From the NCBI GenBank assembly GCA_949825065.1, contig OX463859.1, forward strand, positions 12,414,452 to 12,478,451: 64,000 bases of DNA. The letters are read 5' to 3'. Below the pieces are notes generated by a model that saw only the letters and a list, made by a program, of their open reading frames with translations, did not search any database and was not told where the DNA came from. This document shows positions 44,923 to 54,283 of this stretch, in pieces. The DNA is from Odontocerum albicorne. Its lineage: Eukaryota > Arthropoda > Insecta > Trichoptera > Odontoceridae. Numbering within the stretch: the stretch's first letter is position 1; every line of letters starts with the position of its first letter. Made by a program: the position numbers and the translations under genes.

Positions 44923-45784
44923 GGTGTTAACATTAGTTGTGTCCTTTTTTTTTAAATTTAAAAATGAGCACCAAAAGTAAAACAAAATGGAAAAGGTTAT
45001 AAGTCATTCGAAAGAAAATTTTCTGCTCTACAAGATATTGTGTTTGCTTTTACGTTATATATATTATTTTATTTGATTACAAGCCTTCAAAATGGAATGT
45101 CAAGTAGACGAAAGTGAGCATTTTCGACACCTCCTTCTGTTCGCGTTCAATCGAGGGAATAAAGCTGCTCGCGATATTTGCGAAGTGTGCAGTGAAGATG
45201 CTTTGCATGAAAGAACAGCTCGTCGATAGTTTTTGCGTTTCAAATACGGTAATTTCGACCTGAAAGACACGGAGCGTCTCGGACGACCAGTGGACTTCGA
45301 TGAGGACCGCTTAAACCATATTATTTATGAAGATCCACTTCAAACCACCGTAGAGTTGGCTGAGCAGATGAATTGTAGTCACATGACTGTATACCGCCAT
45401 CTTAAATCAATGGGAAAAGTCCAGAAGTTCGGCGCTTGGGTTCCACATGTTTTGAGTGAAAACAACAAAAGTCAACGTTCGACAATTGATTTTGTTGTTA
45501 GCATAGCATCTTCACCGCACACTTCGCAAATATCGCGAGCAGCTTTATTCCCTCGATTCAACGCGAACAGAAGGAGGTGTCGAAAATGCTCACTTTCGTC
45601 TACTTGACATTCCATTTTGAAGGCTTGTAATCAAATAAAATAATATATATAACGTAAAAGCAAACACAATATCTTGTAGAGCAGAAAATTTTCTTTTGAA
45701 TGACGTATAACCTTTTCCATTTTGTTTTACTTTTGGTGCTCATTTTTAAATTTGGAAAAAACGGACACAACTTATGTTAACACC
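44923..45784 (+). mobile_element. Fold-back mariner derivative with 280-bp inverted arms
   Basis: Left arm 44923-45202 and right arm 45505-45784 are nearly identical inverted copies. They contain the terminal repeat, the 5' UTR and the first 37 codons of a mariner transposase. A 302-nt loop holds the next part of the ORF in a single copy. TA precedes the left end; CA follows the right end. The element lacks all catalytic domains. Confidence 0.88.
45092..45480 (+). pseudogene. Mariner transposase N-terminal fragment inside the fold-back element
   Basis: ATG at 45092 opens MECQVDESEHFRHLLLF, the start of the DNA-binding region. A TAG at 45227-45229 replaces what is normally Trp before FLRFKYGNFDLKD. 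The frame continues through LETVELAEQMNC-type helix-turn-helix sequence and the linker WVPHVLSENN, then runs into the inverted arm. About 128 residues of the N-terminus, no catalytic domain. Confidence 0.82.
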
Positions 45785-46555
45785 CAATACTTTCCAGACA
45801 ACATATGCATAAGCTATACTGAGCTATACTCCGCTTTTAAGTGGTTCATTTTAATCATAATGGATTTACCATCACAATATTGGTAGAATTTCGTTCCGTT
45901 TGTATCTAGCTTCATAATATTTATTAATTTGGCTGTCAAAAAAGGTAGCAGTTTGGTTAAAAATATTTATTTTTACTCAATTTCCCAAGTGATAGCGTGT
46001 TATCCATGTAAAGGATTATCATTTAAACATAATCTAAGCAAGTAAGTATAATTTGCTTGAATTACTATGTTAAGTTAACTTAAAAATTAAATTTTTACTG
46101 TATCGGAAATATTGCCGCGAAAAACGTGACTTTGATTAAAAATATATTTAGTTATTTTCGAACATTTATCACTGAAAGGTTATGTATTTATTTAAAAAAA
46201 TATCTGCATTATTTATAACAAGTTTATAATAGCCTTTTATGATAAGTATAGATTTTTCTAGTCAAACTTATGTTTTTAGGTTAAAAACACATTGAGACTC
46301 GTGTCTTAATGTTTGCGATCTCCGTAGAAAAAAAGGGTGTCAGTCTGGTAAAAGAGTTCGTCTTACAATAATACACGCGCCGACTCGGTAGTCTTGCCAA
46401 CACATTCAATGAAGAACTGTAAGTTACTCCAGAGGATCTAAAACCCGAAGGCTCGTTTACTAGGATCGGACACAATATTGTTTCCGGCCACGCTCTTCAA
46501 TATGTCCGATACACTAATTCGGATGTATTGAAGGGTACCAAGAAAGAAAGAAGAA
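45785..46555. other. Intergenic, no gene seen
   Basis: AT-rich, no exon or repeat that I can defend. Confidence 0.4.
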
Positions 46556-46719
46556 AATAAAGGTCTGTGAATGAATGTTACAAAATCCAAAATAATGGTT
46601 GTATAAAAGGAAAAGTAAAAGCCGATATATAGAAAAGTATAAAAGGAAAAGTAAAGACGATATATAGGTGAATAATGAAAGATTGAAGCAAGATGAGGAA
46701 TTCTGCTATTTGTATAGTA

Positions 46720-47216
46720 CCATATTGGCCCGACTGCTTTTTGAAGCCATTATGTTATGAAAAATAAAATGCAAAATGTTTAACCAAAAAGTATTTATTA
46801 AAACAAAGTACAGTTAACATTATTTGCCATGATACCGAATTGTCTGGCAGCTGCACATTGTTGGTTTCTGCAGCACGTACCACCATAACCTTAAAATTGG
46901 AATCATAGCTTCTGCGTGTTCCTTGATTCGCTTGATTTTTTTTAGCTCCTCGTCTTTCAATATGGTCAGTCATAATATTTTTTTAGGTAGCAAAGATGCA
47001 TAACGAAGCACAGTTAAAAAAAAACACCTCAAAAGCTGTCAGAAATGACTACGCACAGGCTATGTGTAAACAATGACGCCTTTTGAACTATCTCATTACA
47101 ATGTTGCCAATGAATTTATTGTTACCTACTATGTTTGACTCGAATATAAGGCGACCCCCCTATTTACGTGTCGCCTTTTTAAATAAAAGCCTCACCTTAT
47201 AGCCTGGCTAATACGG
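46720..47216 (-). mobile_element. pogo/Tigger-like non-autonomous element
   Basis: Flanked by TA (46718-46719, 47217-47218). Ends CCATATTGGCCCGACTG and inverted CCGTATTAGCCAGGCT are short imperfect repeats. Contains a helix-turn-helix coding fragment on the minus strand and the GAATATAAGGCGACCCCCC segment common in such elements. Confidence 0.7.
46755..46973 (-). pseudogene. pogo/Tigger-type N-terminal helix-turn-helix fragment, frameshifted
   Basis: Reads MTDHIERRGAKKNQ then RRSYDSNFKVMVVRAAETNN, the start of the Brinker/psq-type HTH of pogo-family transposases. After this a one-base shift occurs: in the other frame CAAARQFGIMANNVN continues the normal pattern. The ORF then stops. Catalytic domain absent. 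Confidence 0.72.
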
Positions 47217-47557
47217 TATTTTCTCAGATGATGGAAGAGTTAAGAGGTATATCGAACAGCGTGTAACGATACGAAATATAATTAATGGTAAACTAAAACA
47301 TTTATACATTTACCAGACAGTGTAAAACTCTGTTAAGATGATATTCGACAATAGTATTTTGGTACCAACTTTGATGTATGGGAGTAAAACGTGGATGTGC
47401 AAAAAGACAGAAGAGTCAAATAAATGTTGTAGAAATGCATGCATTGAGTTATAATGTATGATAGAATACTTGCGTATTAACCAGGGCAATAAAAAATACT
47501 GAACATGTAAAGTTGAGATAAGTAATTTCAATTAGAAAATATTTTAATGATTCCAGG

Positions 47558-47768
47558 ATGGAAGAAGGATCAGTGGTAGATGTCCGCGAGAGCTGCGGAG
47601 AGTGTGGACTAAAGAAGGCTGTGGTGCGTGCGGGCTTCCTGTATTGTCTGGAGTGCGGCATCCGGGCAGCAGAGTCCCAACCTGTCATGGAATTCTCCCA
47701 GAACGTGCTCTTAGGAAGCAGAGTCAAATCACGGAAGCTGGTTAAAGAAAAGTCAGAGAAAGATCAGT
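47558..47768 (+). CDS. TAF1B: TAF1B exon 1 (zinc ribbon)
   Basis: 211 nt from ATG 47558. Encodes the CxxC...CxxC Rrn7-type zinc ribbon. I place the donor at GTTAGT (47769), giving phase 1 to match exon 2; the stop TAG just after is inside the intron. Confidence 0.85.
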
Positions 47769-50700
47769 GTTAGTTCCTCATTTGAATTTATACTTTCTTA
47801 TCCAAAAGGGATTTCTGCGACACCTTTATTGCAAAGAATATGGGTTTTCCCCATGACTATCCCAAATTTTTTTAATGAATATGCTTGGATTTAGATATTA
47901 CTCCTTAAGTATTAGATGAGATCAACGCATGTGTTTATACTTATGTAAATTACTAACAGGAAAAATAGCAAACCTCTTGTTGATTGACAAAGTTTTATTT
48001 CAAGTACTGGATAATTATTTACACCATTATGAATCAAGATTGTTTTCGGTGCCATATTCACAATCTAAGCTCTTAAAAATATTAATACTCGCACATGGAA
48101 TGACCTTGTTGAATTAATTTTTCGATATTGATATCTTTCAGATCTCAGTTAACTTTGTAGGTATAACTGAGCCACTTCACAGGGACGCATGAGTAACATT
48201 GTTCCTGTTGTCATTTAGGTTTTATTTAGGTTTAAATCCTTTTTTTATTGTTATTTGATTTAATTGGGTTAAGCCTATATCATATATAAAATAAATTATC
48301 AAGTTTCAGGCTACTAGATTGATAGCCCACGCCAACCTTTAATTTCATTAGACTGCAAATTTTTTGTATCTTAAGTTGAAATTCACTCTGAAATGATGAG
48401 TTGGAACAAATTTCCCCATAAGAAATAATGGAAACTCGGATGAATCGTTCCAAAACCCAAATATATTCATATAAAAATGATCAATACAAAATACCTTTTT
48501 ATATTTTTAGTATTTAAATTAAATATAAAGTAATCGATTTTATTAATTATTGTGTAGGACTACTTTCACTGTCATTTAACGAAATCACTGTTATTTGTTG
48601 GCTCACTGGATTTTTTTTCTTTTTGTGCGACGTTAATGACTCGACTCAGTAATTTTGGAAATGTTGTCACTTTCAGTTGAAATCAGAGTTGTAAGACTTC
48701 AAATGAATTTTTGCTATGGTTTTTTTTATGTAGATATTTACATATGTCCCTATAATTTTTGTACAGTATCTAATATGTGGAGCACTTGGCATGCGCACAA
48801 TATGATTCTGCTGGGGCTTGTGGAGGAGACGTGCAACTGTGGGGCAGGGGCTTCCTTGGCGAGCACCGTGTTGCGCTTGTGGAGCCGTTGGCTGCGCTAT
48901 AACCGGGTGGCCTTCTTTTCGAAGAGGCTACAGGATGCTCCCAGGCTGTCTCTTGGCTTCAATGCTAGGTTAGTATTTATCTTTAATGAGGTGGTATATA
49001 ACTACAGAGTTAGAAAAATTTGTATATAAATTAAACAACTTTGTATTGAATGATATTCATTTAGAATACAAGGGTAGAACAAATTTCTTACACTGCTATA
49101 GCAGTGCGCCGATCTCTCAGGGTTAAGAGAAAAATGAAAGACTGAACTGTCCAATTTTAGTATATTAAAATGTCTCACTAGTACTTTGTATACCAAATTT
49201 CAGCGATGCTTTGATAAACGTCTCACAAATGGTGGTCAGAGATATTTAAATAACAATGGAATTCTATAGTCTGAACACCTTTTCTTTAAAGAGAATATCT
49301 TTAAATTTTCTAAAAATTTAAAGATATTCTCTTTAAATTTTTAGAAAATGTTTTTACACATTTTTTTTATGGATTTTTAGAGATCTGCAACTTCTCTATG
49401 GCATGAAAAAGAAAAAAAAGATATATGTGACAGCACAAGCGGAGGATACAACAGAGGGGAATAGAAAAAGAGCAGTAAGGAATAAGGTATTACAAAATAA
49501 TTAATATCGTATGTTAAAAAGTACTTTGTAAAAAATTGACAAGTATCGATTTGTCCGGAAAGTAATTTTATATTTTTAAGTCCAAATTGTATCAATGCTA
49601 TAATGAAGCTAAACGGACAGGTTGTATTTTTTTTTATCAATAGAATATTTAATAAATACCACCATTACCTTTTTGAACGTAATAACACCCCTTTAAAAAT
49701 TAAAGTCATGTTGCCTCCCATTACAAATCGATTTAAATGTACAACAAGAATTTATTTTTTCAATTTTTTTGTTCCCAGCGTGCATTGATAAAACAGGAAC
49801 ATGAACAATTTATGAGCTCGCAAACATCCACAGTACAAATGGCATCGCAGACTCTTCAAGACATCAAGATAAAAGAAGAAGAACAACCAAAGACCATCCT
49901 CTTCGGTAGCGCAGCAAAAAAACACTTAAAAAGATCGTTAACTGCAGATAAATTTCAACAGCACGTCGAGGGTGGATTCTGCAGCAGTAGTTGTAAATGT
50001 TTCAGAAAAATACGGGGGACAGTTGGAAATAGAAAAAACAAAGCGTCTATATTCAACTTGTATGTCCTTCTTTTCTTAGGTATAAGAATTAACAATGACG
50101 ATGTACAATTGGGGGATTTGCTTCGTTGGTGTAGAGAAGGACATTTAACATTTGGAGTTTACAAACATTTCTTTCCTGAAGATATGACGTTCAAACGATC
50201 AGATAGATTTTCGTTAAGTTCATCAATGATGATGCACGAGAATGTTTTAATAACCGCCAGTCGTTTTGCGAGTGTTTTAAATTTGAAAGGAATCAAGGGG
50301 CCTGACATACATCTTTTAATCAAGAGGTATATAGAAGAGCTAGAATTGCCACACGAGTTGTATGGATTGGTTTTGAAGATCTTTATTTTCACAGATAAAA
50401 CAATTGATTATTATCCATTAGAGATGAATAAAATGCCCAACTACGAAGCTTTAGCATTATCCTATATTATTATCGCTCTTAAAATGTTATTCGGACTTGA
50501 CGGTGTTACAGAAAATAAAATATCGGACTGTACTAATCTAATCAACAAAGTATTAGATCTTTCCAAAAATAAAAAGCAATTGTCGCATGAATTATCGCAC
50601 GAACCAGATTTATCGAATTTTAGAAGGTTGTTTATTTGGAGTGATTGGACGAAATATATTGAATATCGTAAAATATGTTTGAGCCAATTTCATTATCCGA

Positions 50701-51686
50701 CTAAAATGAGAATAAGTCCCGATGATTGTGACAATCCAGGCTTATTTTTGCATCACCAGAATAAAATGAGAAAAGTTCAACCGGATGGTGTTGTCAAAAA
50801 TAATGCTCAATCGATAATTAAATCACTTCTTCAACGAATCGAAGACAATTGCAGTTTCAAAGAGAAAGAATATCCAACATTTCAATGTTCTTTATCACCA
50901 TTTTCTGCATACATAGAGGATCTTCTAAACTGGCAGTATTTGAATACGCCTTACTCGGATGTCAAAGTGAACAGAGATATCTTAGAAGAAAGCTTTTCCC
51001 AATATAACATCACATATTTGATAAATTCGATGCCTTTAAAAAATATTTTAAAGGGTAAAGGATATCTTTTATATACACACAAATACACTCCTAATTGTGA
51101 TTTAAGTGTAGATAGAAATTTAAGTGATTATTTGAAGAAGAACACTGAAGAAACTAGTAAATTGGATCTGAAAAAGGTTATAGAAGTGTTCGATTGTGAA
51201 AACAAAGAATGGGAAATGAGTACAAGAATTGATAATATGTACAAGACCATTGACACAAAAACAGAAAAGACAGAAGAAACAATCGTTACACTACATTCTA
51301 GATATAAAATTCATATTACATCCCCTAAAAAGAATGATAAGGATTCAAATCAAGTCAATTTCAAGAAAAAAGAAATCCAATTAAAAACTCTTGATTTGTA
51401 TTTGTGTTTTGCAAATTACTGGGTAAGACACTATCCACATCTAAAAACCAAATATAAACAGAGCAGGTTTGACGTTGAATTGGATTTGAATTTCCCTCCA
51501 AGTTTTAGTTGGTTACTCAGAGAATGCGCTTCGATTGCAGAGATGAAAACAATACACTTGTACAGTGTCTTATGCGATTTAGAAGAAAGAATTATAAACA
51601 GACACAAAGAGAAAGATAAACTGAAAGAGACTGAGAAACCAAGTGTACAAGATTTTATGACGAGTCTAGACTCTCCAGAGATATAA
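47558..51686 (+). CDS. TAF1B: TAF1B, RNA polymerase I TFIIB-like factor
   Basis: Four exons: 47558-47768, 48767-48968, 49381-49486, 49779-51686, about 808 aa. TAF1B (Rrn7) is the TFIIB-like subunit of the SL1/core factor that recruits RNA polymerase I to the rRNA promoter in the nucleolus. Sequence evidence: an N-terminal zinc ribbon with CGEC (C13, C16) and CLEC (C30, C33); a short exon with LVEETCNCGAGASLASTVLRLW and YNRVAFFSKRL; then a cyclin-like region from about residue 264 (FNLYVLLFLGIRINNDDVQ, LGDLLRWCREGHL) to 410 (MPNYEALALSYIIIALKML). The C-terminal part ends with FSWLLRECASIAEMKT and a charged tail. Phases: 1, 2, 0. An acceptor-like TTCCAG lies 1 base before the ATG, so a 5' UTR intron is possible. 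A longer alternative end exists (see 51732-51869). No AATAAA was found in the 800 bp after the stop. Confidence 0.92.
48767..48968 (+). CDS. TAF1B: TAF1B exon 2
   Basis: Acceptor TTTTTGTACAG (48766). Reads SNMWSTWHAHNMILLG, LVEETCNCGAG, STVLRLWSRWLRYNR and LSLGFNAR, ending AG|GTTAGT. The family has a W...L...LG....L...VL.LW..YL pattern here. Confidence 0.87.
49285..49337. repeat. Perfect 24-bp hairpin in TAF1B intron 2
   Basis: TTTAAAGAGAATATCTTTAA plus ATTT, a 5-nt loop (TCTAA), then its exact reverse complement. AT-rich. It lies 44 bp before the acceptor of exon 3. Confidence 0.85.
49381..49486 (+). CDS. TAF1B: TAF1B exon 3 (cryptic short exon)
   Basis: 106 nt between acceptor TATGGATTTTTAG (49380) and donor GTATTA (49487). 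With two bases carried from exon 2, AG+A gives Arg and the frame reads DLQLLYGMKKKKKIYVT then AQAEDTTEGNRKRAVRNK with no stop and ends in phase 0, exactly what exon 4 needs. Skipping it would put exon 2 and exon 4 out of frame. Confidence 0.8.
49779..51686 (+). CDS. TAF1B: TAF1B exon 4 (cyclin-like core and C-terminus)
   Basis: 1908 nt, starting after the acceptor TTTTTTGTTCCCAG (49778) with RALIKQEHEQF. The upstream 42 nt of open frame is intron, so the true exon is shorter than the ORF. Contains the cyclin fold and the LLRECASIAEM C-terminal segment, stop TAA at 51684-51686. Confidence 0.92.
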   Translation, partial: RALIKQEHEQFMSSQTSTVQMASQTLQDIKIKEEEQPKTILFGSAAKKHLKRSLTADKFQQHVEGGFCSSSCKCFRKIRGTVGNRKNKASIFNLYVLLFLGIRINNDDVQLGDLLRWCREGHLTFGVYKHFFPEDMTFKRSDRFSLSSSMMMHENVLITASRFASVLNLKGIKGPDIHLLIKRYIEELELPHELYGLVLKIFIFTDKTIDYYPLEMNKMPNYEALALSYIIIALKMLFGLDGVTENKISDCTNLINKVLDLSKNKKQLSHELSHEPDLSNFRRLFIWSDWTKYIEYRKICLSQFHYPTKMRISPDDCDNPGLFLHHQNKMRKVQPDGVVKNNAQSIIKSLLQRIEDNCSFKEKEYPTFQCSLSPFSAYIEDLLNWQYLNTPYSDVKVNRDILEESFSQYNITYLINSMPLKNILKGKGYLLYTHKYTPNCDLSVDRNLSDYLKKNTEETSKLDLKKVIEVFDCENKEWEMSTRIDNMYKTIDTKTEKTEETIVTLHSRYKIHITSPKKNDKDSNQVNFKKKEIQLKTLDLYLCFANYWVRHYPHLKTKYKQSRFDVELDLNFPPSFSWLLRECASIAEMKTIHLYSVLCDLEERIINRHKEKDKLKETEKPSVQDFMTSLDSPEI

Positions 51687-51731
51687 CTCTTTTTCTACGT
51701 GTGCCGAGTTCAATCGCCTTTTTGTAGGTGA

Positions 51732-51869
51732 ATGGAGATCCAGAACATGGACCGCATAGTACACAGCTGCCAGGAACTAAACAATCTAAATGTGTCCTGG
51801 ATGGAGAAGTCAAACACAGAAGATGAAGTCCCCCTGATGTTGGCAATCATTCTTGAGAAAACTGTTTGA
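51732..51869 (+). CDS. Short ORF behind a good acceptor, possible alternative 3' exon
   Basis: 45 codons plus stop beginning MEIQNMDRIVHSCQELN and containing VSWMEKSNTEDEVPLML. It looks helical and acidic, and has higher coding-like composition than its surroundings. CGCCTTTTTGTAG just upstream (51715-51727) is a good acceptor; a donor-like AGT|GTACAA occurs in TAF1B exon 4 at 51643-51648. It may be an alternative TAF1B end, a separate small gene, or chance. No family recognised. Confidence 0.35.
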   Translation: MEIQNMDRIVHSCQELNNLNVSWMEKSNTEDEVPLMLAIILEKTV

Positions 51870-52440
51870 ACACCTGACCATTTGCGAATGTTGTGACAGG
51901 TGCCTTCTACTGGTTCAATTTTGCTCATCAATATTAATTTTAGGAAGTACTATTTTTCTCTTCTCAATATGACATAATAATTGCAACTTCTAGTGCTCTA
52001 AACTTTAAGTAACTGGTTTAAATTCCTTGCTGAACTTAACATGCTCAGGTAGCACAATATTTTTTTTCCGCTTAGTATTTATTACCTACTTATTTCGACT
52101 ATAGACTGCTGTGCTGCGCCTGTATCTCTAGATTCCACATCATTGTAATAGCAACCTTGGAAGCAATACACAGCTTCTGAAATGACTTGTTGAAAGAGTA
52201 GAAATACTACCAATTAATTACATGGTTTGTAACTTGTGTCTCCGTATCCACACAAAGATGTATTAGCCAGCTCATTGATTGAAATTAGAGCTGACCTTAC
52301 AACTTTTCAATGTGCATCAGAGCCTACCAATATATCGTAAGGCTCTGATGCACTTCTCAACCAGATGAAATCGTAGGTCCCTAAATTGTTGGAGCTTTAG
52401 GTTTTGAAATCGATTGAAAATAACATTATTAACTGTTATA
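51870..52440. other. Intergenic with a short hairpin
   Basis: 52312-52325 (GTGCATCAGAGCCT) is exactly inverted at 52340-52353 around a 14-nt loop. No gene or polyadenylation signal recognised. Confidence 0.5.
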
Positions 52441-52498
52441 TTATTTATAGTTAAGACATTAACATTGTGGAGGTTTAAAGACATTGTAATTTGTTTTA

Positions 52499-53180
52499 TC
52501 GAACACTGTTTATTCCACTTTTTGTAACGGTATAACCCTACCAGTTTCAAGGCCTCATCATCAGGTAGCATAAACAAGACTAAATTCTGTTAAACTGGTA
52601 CCGTCATACACGTTTCTAATGGTAAAAATTCAACTTGGGGACTGTGAGTGGAGGAAGGGGGGAGAATGTCAGCTAGCAGCGGCGAGAAATACTTAGCAAC
52701 AGTGGTGTGTATAAACTTTTATGTGCTGACTGTGATAATTTCTATATAGGAATAACAGGAAGATCGTTTGAAAAGAGATTTCGTGAACACAAATCCGCCT
52801 TAACAAATCCTCTAATTTATTCTGAAATGGCTAATCATTGTCACCGCGAAAATCATACATTTTCTATCGATGATTTCAAATTCTTACATATCCGCAGTAA
52901 CAGAAATAAATTGGACAGATTAAATGCCCTAGAAATTTCTAAATCAGTGCATCGAGGTGAACATCTGGCAAACACATATATTCCAAGAATCTCTGCTGCT
53001 CGCTGAGGTTGTCTCCTTCCTCCCTCCACCCACAGTCCCCAACCCGAATGTTTACCGTTTGAAGCGTGTATGTCGGTACTAGTTCGAACAGAATTCAGTC
53101 TTGTTTGTGCTGCCTGATGAGGAGGAGTAAGCCTTGAAACCAGTAGGGTTATACCATTACAAAAAGTGTAATAAACAGCG
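52499..53180 (+). mobile_element. Penelope-like element remnant with inverted termini
   Basis: Arms containing GTTTATTCCACTTTTTGTAA, GGTATAACCCTACC and the GCCTGATGAGG-type motif face each other across about 500 bp that holds a GIY-YIG fragment. Related to the arm pairs at 22541-22856 and 41337-41545. The reverse transcriptase is missing. Confidence 0.75.
52690..53006 (+). pseudogene. GIY-YIG endonuclease domain fragment (Penelope-like)
   Basis: Reads GVYKLLCADCDNFYIG, TGRSFEKRFREHK, SEMANHCHRENH and LNALEISK, with the stop at 53004-53006. GVY...YIG with a CxxC between the two halves and a conserved Arg and His (RFREH) is the endonuclease of Penelope-like retroelements, used to nick target DNA. 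The reverse transcriptase part upstream is absent, so the fragment is not functional as an element. No ATG near the start. Confidence 0.8.
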
Positions 53181-53289
53181 TTTGATAAAACAAATTACAA
53201 TATTTTTAACTGTGATATTTAACAAAATATTTTCAAATTATTTTTTGTAGATTTTACTTAACATTGACTGAGAAAAAAACTGTATAGGA

Positions 53290-53565
53290 CTGAACATGTC
53301 TCGAATTGTTGAAATACCTTTTATTACAAATCTTACTCCTCTTCAAAGAACTCTTCTCGAGGTCCCATACATTTGATCCAGCACTGCTCCCATTCTGGAA
53401 AACAATTCCTGCAATCATCTTTTCACTATTTTAAATGTCCAGTTATTCTTTGATTTATTCTATAGTTGTGAATCTTCTTCCCATCAATCCCGATTTTCAT
53501 TTTCTGAATAAAGAAAAGTCACAGGCCTCAAAATCTGGTGAGTACCGGGAGTATATATTAAAAAG
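53290..53565 (-). pseudogene. Decayed mariner-type transposase C-terminus
   Basis: On the minus strand one frame reads YSRYSPDFEACDFSLFRK, then a stop, then SGLMGRRFTTIE, another stop, IKE. It resembles the YSPDLAPCDFFLFPK.K..L.G+RF.TIEEIKE pattern of mariner relatives, with the third catalytic Asp in EACDF. A second frame continues FPEWEQCWIKCMGPREEFFEE, like the WxxCIxxxGxYFEGD ending. Frameshifts and stops; no terminal repeats recognised. Confidence 0.65.
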
Positions 53566-54279
53566 GATGGACATCATCAGGAGATTCATCAGAAGAAGAA
53601 AAAACATATAAGTGGAATTGAACTATTGATCAGATATCATTCTCACTCGCTTAATACTGTTACTATGTAAATAAAAAGTTGAGTTTACAACGGGGTGTTA
53701 CATGAGTGGTTCAGAAGCCAAGTCAACCAAGTCCAAAAATATTGAATTTAAGATCACTGCGTGAAAGGTGTGCGAAAAGCTTTATTTGTTAACTGCAATA
53801 GTGAACTAAGTCCTCAGTTGACTAGTTTCACCATAGATGGCGGTGATTGTTTGGCCACAACAATTAAATTTCTTTCCGTGTTTGAACCTAGTTTACTCAA
53901 AACTAACCACAAAGGACTTGGTTCACTTGGCTTGTGAACGACTTATATATAATTGTATAATCAACAATCGACTTATTTTTCCATGTTATAATGTCCAAAA
54001 AATCATCGACTTATTTTTCCATGTTATATGTCTTCGGTAAGATACAAACAAAAGCTTAGTTTATTGGAAACATGATAGATGAAAAGCAACAAACTCAGAT
54101 CTATGTAAATTGTGTATTAACTTTAAATTACCTGTTATTTTTTAATAAATTATGTATGTATTTATTAAATTTCTTGACATGTATAAATAAATAAATGAAC
54201 ATTTATATTTTACTGTGCAACAGTCAAGTCATGTCTTCTTAATAAATATATTATTTACCAACAGTCAAGTCATGTCTTC
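53566..54279. other. Intergenic, no gene seen
   Basis: Includes a short tandem (AACAGTCAAGTCATGTCTTC) at 54222-54279. Otherwise no supported feature. Confidence 0.4.
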
Positions 54280-54283
54280 TTAA

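Larger units (their letters stand above)
46560..47465 (+). repeat. LINE 3' region split by a pogo-like element
   Basis: Left part (46560-46719) ends GATGAGGAATTCTGCTATTTG. Right part (47217-47465) resumes with TTTTCTCAGATGATGGAAGA and runs to GGGAGTAAAACGTGGATGTG. Joining them restores the same order as at 36054-36110. The right part ends about 95 bp from the TAF1B start codon. Confidence 0.75.

Noticed and set aside
48655..49029. 124-aa single-exon gene
   Set aside because: Only the middle (48767-48968) is TAF1B-like; both ends are intron read-through.
49737..49778. N-terminal extension of the large TAF1B ORF
   Set aside because: It is T-rich intron sequence ending in a strong acceptor.
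48968..49779. Direct splice from TAF1B exon 2 to the large exon
   Set aside because: Phase 2 to phase 0 breaks the frame and gives an early stop; the 106-nt exon solves it.
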